IMG/VR virus record: IMGVR_UViG_3300033148_001175
Coordinates: 1 to 21,488 of that record
From: a virus
Direction: 5' to 3' (one strand)
Length of the DNA: 21,488 bases
Shown here piece by piece: positions 15,888 to 21,038 of this stretch. Below the pieces are notes generated by a model, which had not been told where the DNA came from, made no database searches, and saw nothing but the letters and a program-made list of their open reading frames with translations. A program made the translations under genes and the position numbers. The stretch's first letter is position 1. Every line of letters starts with the position of its first letter.

Positions 15888-16208
15888 TTATTTATCGTTT
15901 TGTGTCGGATCGTACATAGTGTAACAAACCGTTATTTCTTCTCCTTTTTTAATGTCTTGTATAGAAGTAAGGGTATATATAATACATGATTCTCTTCCTT
16001 CCATATCCAATTTCCCTACTTTTTTACAGTTAGGTTCTGATGAATGGTTATAAAACGAACCGATAGCAGTACGTATAGGTACGTGTTTATAAAGATAATG
16101 AGATATACCAAGAGAAGTTCCCCCTGGTATATCTTCAGTAGCAAATAGACCTAACCCTTCAATGTCAGATTCTTTAATAGTAAGTGATTTAGGAAGAGGT
16201 CTATACAT
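15888..16208 (-). CDS. SET-domain protein (putative lysine methyltransferase)
   Basis: 106 aa, a minimal SET domain. Seen: the opening SDIEGLGLFATEDIPGGT (14-31), the core NHSSEPNC (54-61) that forms the SAM and lysine pocket, and the closing KKGEEITVCYTMYD (87-100), matching GEEIT-x-x-Y. It would transfer a methyl group from SAM to lysine of an unknown protein. There is no SET-I insert and no post-SET zinc cluster, so substrate specificity may come from elsewhere. It lies between a fibre-like gene and membrane genes. Possible targets are host proteins or phage virion proteins; neither is shown by the sequence. Confidence 0.82.
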   Translation of the reverse strand: MYRPLPKSLTIKESDIEGLGLFATEDIPGGTSLGISHYLYKHVPIRTAIGSFYNHSSEPNCKKVGKLDMEGRESCIIYTLTSIQDIKKGEEITVCYTMYDPTQNDK

Positions 16209-16218
16209 TATTATCTAA

Positions 16219-16692
16219 TTAAGGCCAAACTCTAATTTCAATTGGAACATCTACCAATAAATCATCAGCATATTGCCCTCCACCACCAGCTTCATATCCT
16301 TCTAGGGTGAATCCATTTACAGTAAGATTTTTAACACTAAAGTTGCCGACATCACCTAAATTGCTATCATAACCTTGATGACCTATAAATACTTGAGTTT
16401 TTGCAACTGTAAGCGCACCAGTTACAGTACAAGTGTAGTCTCCAGTACTATTATAGCTCCATACTGGGGTACCTCCCAAATCATCCTGTAATACCGTTGC
16501 TGCTGGAGCGTCTGAGCCTGATTGGTTTAATACTGCATTGTATGCAGTATAAGGAAGACTTCCTCCCCCTCCTCCAGATGAAAGTAAGTCAACATCCATC
16601 TTAACTGGACGATTATCAGTTTCTTTAAATCCTACAATGTAATCAACCCCTGCTAGAGTCTGCATTGTTTCTAATTGTTTTTTATTGAACAT
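16219..16692 (-). CDS. Fibre- or decoration-type protein with glycine linkers
   Basis: 157 aa. Residues 1-35 are helical and mixed (MFNKKQLETMQTLAG). A linker SSGGGGGS near 38-45 leads to a beta domain beginning YTAYNAVLNQSGSDAPAATV and LGGTPVWSYNSTGDYTCTV, a pattern I recall in tail-fibre or virion proteins of Bacteroidetes phages. A second glycine run (AGGGGQ) precedes the C-terminal strand VPIEIRVWP. It probably forms an exposed virion appendage. It is 10 bases upstream of the SET gene and 24 bases downstream of the HAD gene. Confidence 0.68.
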   Translation of the reverse strand: MFNKKQLETMQTLAGVDYIVGFKETDNRPVKMDVDLLSSGGGGGSLPYTAYNAVLNQSGSDAPAATVLQDDLGGTPVWSYNSTGDYTCTVTGALTVAKTQVFIGHQGYDSNLGDVGNFSVKNLTVNGFTLEGYEAGGGGQYADDLLVDVPIEIRVWP

Positions 16693-16716
16693 TTGTTATA
16701 TTTTTATAAGTTTATT

Positions 16717-17085
16717 TTATAAATATTTTTCACACTTACTTTTCCAAGATGCACTACCAAAATTAGTAATTCCTAATAAATCTGTATTTCTATTAATATC
16801 CTTACAGGTAATCCAGCAATCGTCTAAGTGCCATCTAAACCCATTATCATTTAAAAATGTAGATTTATCTTCTTTATTAGTAAATATAATATTCTCTTCT
16901 GAAATATTTATATCCTCTACAACTTGGAATAGATCATCATTATATTCTTCATTAGGCGCATCTTCCGGACCAGGACGAGCTGTACAGATCCATACTTCTA
17001 CGTTTCGGCTTATTAGTTCTTTTGCATACTCTTGTATATATTCAGAGTCTAAAACACCATCGAAGTCGAAACTTACTTTTGCCAT
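16717..17085 (-). CDS. HAD-superfamily phosphatase-like protein
   Basis: 122 aa, short single-domain HAD. Motif I is FDFDGVLD with D7 as nucleophile and D9 as acid/base; motif II is the T35 of ICTARPG; motif III is probably K71 in TNKEDK; motif IV is the Asp pair in WHLDDCW (88-89). Such phage enzymes act on nucleotides, phosphate monoesters or nucleic-acid ends; the substrate cannot be told. Cap domains are absent, so large or macromolecular substrates are possible. It begins five bases after a TATATTTG element and so may have an almost leaderless message. It is the first gene of the minus-strand block. Confidence 0.8.
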   Translation of the reverse strand: MAKVSFDFDGVLDSEYIQEYAKELISRNVEVWICTARPGPEDAPNEEYNDDLFQVVEDINISEENIIFTNKEDKSTFLNDNGFRWHLDDCWITCKDINRNTDLLGITNFGSASWKSKCEKYL

Positions 17086-17089
17086 ATGG

Positions 17090-17122
17090 CAAATATATTA
17101 AAAATATTAATACAAAACACAA
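17090..17122 (-). promoter_or_regulatory. Promoter of the HAD gene, near-leaderless
   Basis: TATATTTG (17090-17097, minus strand) matches the TAnnTTTG element and ends only four bases before the ATG at 17085. A TTG lies 22 bases upstream of it (17120-17122). The transcript would start at or next to the start codon. Confidence 0.55.
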
Positions 17123-17140
17123 TATATTCATCTTTTTTAT

Positions 17141-17148
17141 TACCTTTG
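17141..17148 (+). promoter_or_regulatory. Promoter -7 element of the plus-strand island
   Basis: TACCTTTG matches TAnnTTTG and lies 22 bases before the ATG at 17171, after a T-rich stretch. A good -33 element is not obvious. Together with 17090-17122 it makes this 85-base gap a divergent promoter region. Confidence 0.5.
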
Positions 17149-17170
17149 TTAAAACTTTAAACAAAAACAA

Positions 17171-17455
17171 ATGGCAAAGACACTAGAACAAAAAATTATA
17201 GATGCTATAGAAAGAGGGTTTGGTAAATCTCTTACTAATGTAAAACCTTATATGATAAGCGGTACAGATATACATGAAGATATAAACGGATATGCTATAT
17301 TAGCCTTTACAGATATTACTTTTACTACTATAGATACTGTAACGGATGGTGATGACTTAACAACTATGACCATACCTGCTGGAGTATCTTTCCCTGTAAA
17401 TATTAGAGGAACAGTACAATTGGCCGGAGGGTCTGGTGCGATATACCAAAACTAG
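17171..17455 (+). CDS. Small beta-rich protein, possible virion decoration
   Basis: 94 aa. It starts with a helix (LEQKIIDAIERGFGKSL) and continues with Thr- and Gly-rich strands (ITFTTIDTVTDGDDLTTMTI, VQLAGGSGAIYQN). There is no signal peptide or membrane segment. Helix then beta-strand architecture is common in small trimeric head-fibre or tail proteins. It is the first gene on the plus-strand island, followed after three bases by a second small gene. Function not recognised. Confidence 0.6.
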   Translation: MAKTLEQKIIDAIERGFGKSLTNVKPYMISGTDIHEDINGYAILAFTDITFTTIDTVTDGDDLTTMTIPAGVSFPVNIRGTVQLAGGSGAIYQN

Positions 17456-17458
17456 AGT

Positions 17459-17632
17459 ATGTTAGGGTTAAGACTTAGTGTATTAAATCAAAGAATAGGT
17501 AGCGGTGAATTAACTCCAAGCGGGATAGCTACTAAATATGGTGCTTTACATGCCTGGTCTGCAGATAATGTAGATATATCAGGAACAACTACAACTTCTA
17601 CAGATTTAATGACTTATTACGGAATAGTTTAA
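17459..17632 (+). CDS. 57-aa protein sharing ends with the LamG module
   Basis: The start MLGLRLSVLNQRIG parallels the start MIGLGLSVLNNKFG of the LamG-like protein at 17878. The end, DLMTYYGIV, is encoded by a 22-base sequence repeated just after the LamG gene. It thus looks like a short allele, or empty version, of the same gene slot: common start and end with a different middle (SGELTPSGIATKYGALHAW). The middle has a few aromatic residues and no known motif. It is three bases after the 94-aa gene and three bases before the 81-aa gene. Confidence 0.6.
   Translation: MLGLRLSVLNQRIGSGELTPSGIATKYGALHAWSADNVDISGTTTTSTDLMTYYGIV
17605..17626. repeat. 22-bp direct repeat, copy 1
   Basis: TTTAATGACTTATTACGG plus ATA and a final base is identical to 18577-18598. 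Copy 1 codes for DLMTYYGI at the end of the 57-aa protein; copy 2 is non-coding in the frame of the LamG gene. Confidence 0.9.
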
Positions 17633-17635
17633 AAT

Positions 17636-17881
17636 ATGAGAGGACATAAAATAGCACCAGAGAATTTCGAGGCTAAATTAGCAGAGATACACGAAGCTTT
17701 AGAAGGAATACCAGAATATACAAGTTCTGCGTATTGTGATGATAGATGTAAACATATAGATGGAGATATTATTATCCCGGAGTGTAATGATGCAGTAATT
17801 TGCTTTATTGTGAACGGGATTGCTCCTTTTACTGATATACCCTATGAAGATATTTATAAACCAGATATAATTAATCAATGA
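17636..17881 (+). CDS. Small acidic protein of unknown function
   Basis: 81 aa, acidic. The N-terminal helix (PENFEAKLAEIHEALEGIPE) is followed by four cysteines spread over 34-56 (YCDDRCKHIDGD, PECNDAVIC), which could bind metal or form disulfides. No recognised domain. The stop TGA shares bases with the ATG of the LamG-like gene (ATGA) and is directly followed by TAG. It lies between the two paralogous slots of the island. Confidence 0.6.
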   Translation: MRGHKIAPENFEAKLAEIHEALEGIPEYTSSAYCDDRCKHIDGDIIIPECNDAVICFIVNGIAPFTDIPYEDIYKPDIINQ

Positions 17882-18573
17882 TAGGACTTGGATTAAGCGT
17901 ACTTAACAATAAATTTGGTAACTCTTACGCATTGCCCGTTAGTGGTGCTACTTTGTGGCTTGATGCTCAACAAGAGAGTTATTCTAACAATGATTCTGTT
18001 GGAATATGGACGGATAGAAGCGGTCAGGGGAATGACGCGGTGCAGACAACGGAAGCTAATAAACCAGTTTTCAAAACTTCGGGTATAGGTGGCGTTAAAA
18101 GTATTTTATTTGACGGTATAAATGATGGTTTCGATTTAACATCGGGGTTGTCCTCTAGTGGTTCTTATACGGTTTTCACTGTTTGGGATATGACAGCAGG
18201 TCAGATGGCGGCTTTATTGAGTTTTTCTACTACTAATACTTATAACCAGTTAGTTAGTGGTGGTAATACTTATATTCGTAATTCGTTAGGTTACAAAAGC
18301 ATCGCTTCTACTCCTACGGGAGAGTCTATTTATACTACTGTTTCTGACGGAACGTTATCGGGGCAAAGTTTGTACAGGAATAATTCGCTTTTGACTTTAT
18401 CTGCTGCTACTTCTTTAGCGGGTTATGCGTTTATGGAAACGGTTGGTTATGGGTTTTCTTCTAATGCGGAAGGTTATATAGCGGAAATTATTTACTATCC
18501 TTCTGTTTTGAGTGGTGCAGACATTACAACTGTAAATACATATCTAAATAATAAGTATAATTCGATTTATTAA
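17878..18573 (+). CDS. LamG/concanavalin-like jelly-roll protein
   Basis: 231 aa. After a 20-residue shared leader (MIGLGLSVLNNKFG) it holds a LamG-type fold: ATLWLDAQQES, then IWTDRSGQGNDAVQ, VKSILFDGINDGF, and near the end EGYIAEIIYYPSVLS and NTYLNNKYNSIY. These are the usual blocks of bacterial and phage LamG domains that bind glycans or other ligands. It would be a surface-exposed host-binding or decoration protein. It uses GC-rich codons such as GCG and GGT more than its neighbours, a sign of recent acquisition. It starts inside the preceding gene and ends just before a 22-base repeat of a neighbouring gene's tail. Confidence 0.78.
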   Translation: MIGLGLSVLNNKFGNSYALPVSGATLWLDAQQESYSNNDSVGIWTDRSGQGNDAVQTTEANKPVFKTSGIGGVKSILFDGINDGFDLTSGLSSSGSYTVFTVWDMTAGQMAALLSFSTTNTYNQLVSGGNTYIRNSLGYKSIASTPTGESIYTTVSDGTLSGQSLYRNNSLLTLSAATSLAGYAFMETVGYGFSSNAEGYIAEIIYYPSVLSGADITTVNTYLNNKYNSIY

Positions 18574-18576
18574 TGT

Positions 18577-18598
18577 TTTAATGACTTATTACGGAATA
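18577..18598. repeat. 22-bp direct repeat, copy 2 (after LamG gene)
   Basis: Identical to 17605-17626. Here the DLMTYYGI-coding frame is shifted relative to the LamG stop at 18571-18573, so it is a non-translated remnant, as expected if the LamG module replaced the middle of an older gene. Confidence 0.9.
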
Positions 18599-18600
18599 TC

Positions 18601-18864
18601 CTAAAACCCGTTAATTTCAAACCATTCTAACCAAACCTTTACTCTATAGGGTTCATTTAAGTGGTCCTTGATCTCTAGGACCTTTTCGTACTCTAACATG
18701 CTATCTCTTATGTCACGGAACGATATTTCTTTGTATTCTCCGTAATATGTCGAAATAACAGCTTCGGCATTCTCTATAGAATCTGCGAGTCCTATTACTG
18801 TTTTTTCCTCATCGTCCAGATCCATTTCGTGTATTACTAATGTATTGTGTGTTCCTTCTTTCAT
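18601..18864 (-). CDS. Small acidic protein of unknown function
   Basis: 87 aa from ATG at 18862-18864. It is acidic in the first half (HEMDLDDEEKTVIGLADSIE) with alternating helix and strand (YRVKVWLEWFEI at the end). A longer reading frame upstream runs into the tRNA-Gln gene, so the shorter start is chosen; it also sits just after a TATATTTG element. It converges with the plus-strand island, ending three bases beyond the 22-base repeat. Function not recognised. Confidence 0.65.
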   Translation of the reverse strand: MKEGTHNTLVIHEMDLDDEEKTVIGLADSIENAEAVISTYYGEYKEISFRDIRDSMLEYEKVLEIKDHLNEPYRVKVWLEWFEINGF

Positions 18865-18868
18865 ATAA

Positions 18869-18899
18869 CAAATATATACAAAAAGTTCGATATAAACAA
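18869..18899 (-). promoter_or_regulatory. Near-leaderless promoter of the 87-aa gene
   Basis: TTG (18897-18899) is followed after 20 bases by TATATTTG (18869-18876), a full Bacteroidetes-type match. The -7 element ends four bases before the ATG at 18864, so the transcript would begin at or beside the start codon. Confidence 0.65.
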
Positions 18900-18900
18900 G

Positions 18901-18971
18901 TTGCGTTAGAAGGGGTCGAACCTCCAATTTTTGGCCCAAAACCAAACGTGCTGCCATTACACTATAACGCA
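18901..18971 (-). tRNA. tRNA-Gln (TTG)
   Basis: Acceptor strands TGCGTTA and TAACGCA pair over seven bases. The anticodon stem TTTGG/CCAAA encloses TTTTGGG, giving anticodon TTG with U33. A T arm with GTTCGA is present. No CCA is encoded. It is last in the minus-strand tRNA cluster. Confidence 0.9.
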
Positions 18972-18977
18972 ATATAG

Positions 18978-19049
18978 AGCTTGGAGCAAGGATCGAACTT
19001 GCAACTTATAGTTTTGCAGACTATACACCTCACCGTCAGTTTCCCAAGC
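18978..19049 (-). tRNA. tRNA-Cys (GCA)
   Basis: Acceptor GCTTGGG pairs with TCCAAGC. Anticodon stem ATAGT/ACTAT encloses CTGCAAA, anticodon GCA. The discriminator base is U (position 18978), as expected for tRNA-Cys identity. T arm contains GTTCGATC. CCA is not encoded. Confidence 0.88.
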
Positions 19050-19056
19050 ATTTTAG

Positions 19057-19133
19057 TCGGCAAGGCAGGATCCGAACCTGCGTGTGACCAGCTAACCTTT
19101 CAACCGGATATCAGCCGGAGGGTATACTTGCCG
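19057..19133 (-). tRNA. Aberrant tRNA-like gene, identity unresolved
   Basis: The acceptor strands CGGCAAG and CTTGCCG pair perfectly and the T arm (GCAGG, TTCGGAT, CCTGC) is normal, but the middle does not fold as a standard tRNA. Two candidate anticodon loops exist: CTGATAT in a perfect CCGG/CCGG stem (anticodon GAT, Ile, but placed where the D arm should be) and GGTTGAAA in a weak TATCC/GGTTA stem (TGA or GAA, with an 8-base loop). The region between acceptor and T arm is about four bases longer than usual. It may be a degenerate tRNA or one with an unusual fold. No UCA suppressor reading fits. Confidence 0.55.
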
Positions 19134-19138
19134 TACTG

Positions 19139-19212
19139 TTGCAGGACTGGGACTCGAACCCAGGACCTTGGAGTTATGAGCCCCACGAGCTGACCAGCTG
19201 CTCTACCCTGCA
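19139..19212 (-). tRNA. tRNA-Met (CAT)
   Basis: Acceptor TGCAGGG pairs with TCCTGCA. The D arm contains AGCTGGTCAGCTC, the anticodon stem TGGGG/CTCCA encloses CTCATAA (anticodon CAT), and the T arm CTGGG/CCCAG is perfect. The paired first base (T1-A72) argues against an initiator, which has a mismatch there; a lysidine-type Ile tRNA is not excluded. Confidence 0.9.
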
Positions 19213-19218
19213 ATATTG

Positions 19219-19291
19219 TGGAACCACCTGGTAACGATCCAGGATCTCCTGATTTTCAGTCAGGCGCAGACACCGTGTTTGCTATAGTTCC
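19219..19291 (-). tRNA. tRNA-Phe (GAA)
   Basis: Acceptor GGAACTA pairs with TGGTTCC. The anticodon stem CCTGA/TCAGG encloses CTGAAAA, anticodon GAA. T stem CCTGG/CCAGG has the unusual loop ATCGTTA in place of TTCGAAT. Confidence 0.9.
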
Positions 19292-19296
19292 ATTTG

Positions 19297-19369
19297 TATA
19301 ACGGGTTGGGCTCGAACCAACGGCCTCGTACTCCCAAAGTACGTAATCTACCAACTGATATACCGCTAT
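19297..19369 (-). tRNA. tRNA-Pro (TGG)
   Basis: Acceptor ATAGCGG pairs with CCGTTAT. D arm TATCAGTTGGTAGATT, anticodon stem CGTAC/GTACG with loop TTTGGGA (anticodon TGG), T arm GTTGG/CCAAC with TTCGAGC. It is the first tRNA of the cluster, about 16 bases after the terminator at 19385. Confidence 0.92.
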
Positions 19370-19384
19370 ATTTTATTCCAATAA

Positions 19385-19414
19385 AAAAGGCTCCTAATTT
19401 CTTAAGAGCCTTTT
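19385..19414 (-). terminator. Strong terminator between small genes and tRNA cluster
   Basis: AAAAGGCTC and GAGCC with flanking A/T form a 9-bp stem around a 12-base loop; on the minus strand it is followed by TTTTTTAT. It ends the minus-strand small-gene operon. No separate promoter fits between it and tRNA-Pro, so tRNA expression may rely on readthrough. Confidence 0.82.
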
Positions 19415-19440
19415 GTTAGTATTATATATGTTATTTCACA

Positions 19441-19521
19441 TCAAATTATACACATAACAGCTCCTAAGATAGCACTAAAAGGCATCGGGCAGATAAACTG
19501 GTATTGTGTAATAATTTTCAT
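19441..19521 (-). CDS. Very small possible protein (26 aa)
   Basis: ATG at 19519-19521 to TGA at 19441-19443. The peptide MKIITQYQFICPMPFSAILG is mildly hydrophobic towards the end (AILGAVMCII) and could associate with membrane. It sits between the 53-aa gene and the terminator, where a gene would be expected in this tightly packed region, but coding support is slight. Confidence 0.35.
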   Translation of the reverse strand: MKIITQYQFICPMPFSAILGAVMCII

Positions 19522-19590
19522 TGAATTAACTGTTTCTTTTCTATTCAGGTGCAATAATAAGTATAATTATTTAAACCGCAATGGCTTTTT

Positions 19591-19752
19591 TCAATTATTT
19601 TCAAATTTTTTTGCATTTTGCCTTTCTTTCTTGTGTAATAAGCGTTTCCAGAACTTCATACCCTTGGAACTAACCGAAGTACCACTTAACGGACGTTTCC
19701 CCCACCAATCTTTGCCTCGATTGCCATTTTTCTTCGCGTTCTGGCCGTTCAT
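19591..19752 (-). CDS. Small basic protein, 53 aa
   Basis: ATG at 19750-19752, whose first two bases overlap the TAA of the preceding gene (TAATG), and a TGA stop. The protein is strongly basic and Asn-rich (NGQNAKKNGNRGKDWWGKRP; WKRLLHKKERQNAKKFENN), as in small nucleic-acid-binding phage proteins. A 267-base plus-strand frame over the same region is judged a shadow. Function unknown. Confidence 0.6.
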   Translation of the reverse strand: MNGQNAKKNGNRGKDWWGKRPLSGTSVSSKGMKFWKRLLHKKERQNAKKFENN

Positions 19753-19919
19753 TACTTTTTATCTATCAACATGTACGTCTCTACAGAGTCTGTATGATTC
19801 TTGTGTACTTTTAAGAATACTAACTCACCATCCTCGTTCTTATTGCTCAGTACAACACCTTTACGGCCTTGTTCGTCTTCTATTTCCTCTATTTTGAAAT
19901 TATCTGTTTCTACTATCAT
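19752..19919 (-). CDS. Small acidic protein, 55 aa
   Basis: ATG at 19917-19919, TAA at 19752-19754. It is acidic with alternating strands (MIVETDNFKIEEIEDEQGRK; GELVFLKVHKNHTDSVETYM). It reads like a one-domain beta-hairpin protein. It overlaps the next gene start by a single base (TAATG), so translation is coupled. No recognised family. Confidence 0.65.
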   Translation of the reverse strand: MIVETDNFKIEEIEDEQGRKGVVLSNKNEDGELVFLKVHKNHTDSVETYMLIDKK

Positions 19920-19949
19920 AATCTTATTGTTTATTTAATTATTTGTTTC

Positions 19950-20153
19950 TTAACCTAACAGTTCTTCAATATCTATGCTGTAATCACAACAAACCTCCTC
20001 GATCTTTTCTAAAAACTCCTCTTTAGTTTCTAAATGCTTATTGTTATAGATTAATCTAAATAAAGCACAAGCCATATCTGAAGACTTAATACATCTCAAG
20101 TGCTCTTTAGCTTGTTCTGGGTCGTTTAAATCAAATTCTAATGTTGCTTTCAT
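19950..20153 (-). CDS. Small phage protein, MKATLEFDL type
   Basis: 67 aa. The N-terminus MKATLEFDLNDPEQAKEHLR followed by KSSDMACALFRLIYN resembles a common small phage protein that opens with MKA-LEFDL-PED and a helical repeat; its function is unknown. The rest is acidic and helical. The ATG overlaps the TGA of the preceding gene. Confidence 0.68.
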   Translation of the reverse strand: MKATLEFDLNDPEQAKEHLRCIKSSDMACALFRLIYNNKHLETKEEFLEKIEEVCCDYSIDIEELLG

Positions 20154-20383
20154 AACTCTTTATTTCTTAATTTATCTGCCCACCACGATAGAGATATATG
20201 TACACTAAACACTTTGCATTGTATAAATGCGAAATATCCTGACTTAAACCAAAGCCCGTTATACCAAGTCTCACAATATTGTGCTGTTACAAAAGATTTA
20301 CCTTCAGCTCTTTCAATCCAACCATTTAAACGCGGTTTAAACTTATACCAGATTTTTATATCTCTATATTTAGCTTTTCTCAT
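20150..20383 (-). CDS. Small aromatic-rich protein of unknown function
   Basis: 77 aa, rich in Trp, Tyr, Phe and Lys (KIWYKFKPRLNGWIERAEGK; YCETWYNGLWFKSGYFAF), without a clear membrane segment. The C-terminus ADKLRNKEL is identical to that of the 104-aa protein at 20578, and the underlying DNA is an exact 26-base repeat, although the two proteins are otherwise unlike. This suggests exchange of gene modules. ATG start; TGA stop in an ATGA overlap. Confidence 0.62.
   Translation of the reverse strand: MRKAKYRDIKIWYKFKPRLNGWIERAEGKSFVTAQYCETWYNGLWFKSGYFAFIQCKVFSVHISLSWWADKLRNKEL
20154..20179. repeat. 26-bp direct repeat, copy 1 (end of 77-aa gene)
   Basis: AACTCTTTATTTCTTAATTT followed by ATCTGC is identical to 20582-20607. 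On the minus strand it encodes the C-terminal ADKLRNKEL of two dissimilar proteins. Confidence 0.9.
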
Positions 20384-20407
20384 TTATTTGTTTCGTGGTT
20401 ACATTTT

Positions 20408-20581
20408 CTACAGCGGGCTCGTTATTTTAAACCCTAATTCTTTTGCTACTTCAGCTAACGCCTCTCCGTCCCTCACTCTCTTACTCAATTCCATCTTTTT
20501 ATGGAGAAGTTCAGTAATGTAATTGTCGTCCTCACTCCATTTGGCTATCTGTCTTTGTTTTTTTTTCTTGTTATCATTCAC
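20408..20581 (-). CDS. Small helix-turn-helix-like protein, 57 aa, GTG start
   Basis: GTG at 20579-20581, overlapping the TGA of the preceding gene; TAG at 20408-20410. The protein has a basic start (NDNKKKKQRQIAKWSEDDNY) followed by two helices (ITELLHKKMELSKRVRDGEA, LAEVAKELGFKITSP) that look like a small Myb/HTH-type or transposase-like DNA-binding unit. It may be a local regulator. There is no ATG alternative that keeps the whole helix pair. Confidence 0.55.
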   Translation of the reverse strand: MNDNKKKKQRQIAKWSEDDNYITELLHKKMELSKRVRDGEALAEVAKELGFKITSPL

Positions 20582-20892
20582 AACTCTTTATTTCTTAATT
20601 TATCTGCTTCTTTAAATGCTGCTTTGTATGCTTCGAATAGTGTATCTTCTACGTTATATCCTACTAAATTAACGTTCCAACCGTACTTATTCCCGTAATT
20701 GTCCTTCCCCGCAAATACTCTATACCCCAAACTATCATAATAAGCTAAGTAAACTCCTATTTTCATTTCGAAGGGTAGCATATCAAAAAACTCTTGATAA
20801 GTCCTGCAAATAAAATGATGTCTATAATGTATCTCTTTAATATATTCAGAATACCACTTCTCAAACTCTATTTTATTTTTTCCCGTTGTCAT
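20578..20892 (-). CDS. Protein of unknown function ending in a repeated tail
   Basis: 104 aa, ATG at 20890-20892. Charged helical N-terminus (KNKIEFEKWYSEYIKEIHYR), then an aromatic mixed region (YLAYYDSLGYRVFAGKDNYG). The tail ADKLRNKEL matches the 77-aa protein at 20150. It overlaps the preceding 51-aa gene by 20 bases. No recognised motif. Confidence 0.65.
   Translation of the reverse strand: MTTGKNKIEFEKWYSEYIKEIHYRHHFICRTYQEFFDMLPFEMKIGVYLAYYDSLGYRVFAGKDNYGNKYGWNVNLVGYNVEDTLFEAYKAAFKEADKLRNKEL
20582..20607. repeat. 26-bp direct repeat, copy 2 (end of 104-aa gene)
   Basis: Identical to 20154-20179. In both copies it begins just after the stop codon region and encodes ADKLRNKEL on the minus strand. 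Confidence 0.9.
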
Positions 20893-21028
20893 CTTCTATC
20901 TGTTGTTTAATTTCTAAATACTTTGAATATCTATAACATCGGACCACCATGTTACCATAATACATAACAAAGTTTCTAAGTTCCTTTGGAGTGTTGTTCA
21001 AAATCTTTCTTGCATATTTACTTGCCAT
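20873..21028 (-). CDS. Small basic protein, 51 aa
   Basis: ATG at 21026-21028, TAA at 20873-20875. It is basic and helical (ASKYARKILNNTPKELRNFV; VRCYRYSKYLEIKQQIEDDN). Its 3' end overlaps the next gene by 20 bases and its 5' end lies 10 bases after the YopX-like gene, consistent with an operon. No known family recognised. Confidence 0.6.
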   Translation of the reverse strand: MASKYARKILNNTPKELRNFVMYYGNMVVRCYRYSKYLEIKQQIEDDNGKK

Positions 21029-21038
21029 GCTATCTGTT

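Noticed and set aside
18865-18972. N-terminal extension of the 87-aa gene
   Set aside because: The extension would overlap the tRNA-Gln gene and the promoter at 18869-18899; the shorter ATG at 18862-18864 is preferred.
18981-19193. 70-codon plus-strand frame
   Set aside because: It runs across three tRNA genes on the opposite strand, which explain the sequence fully.
19631-19897. 88-codon plus-strand frame
   Set aside because: Two small minus-strand genes (53 and 55 aa, overlapping TAATG) explain this region better and fit the operon.
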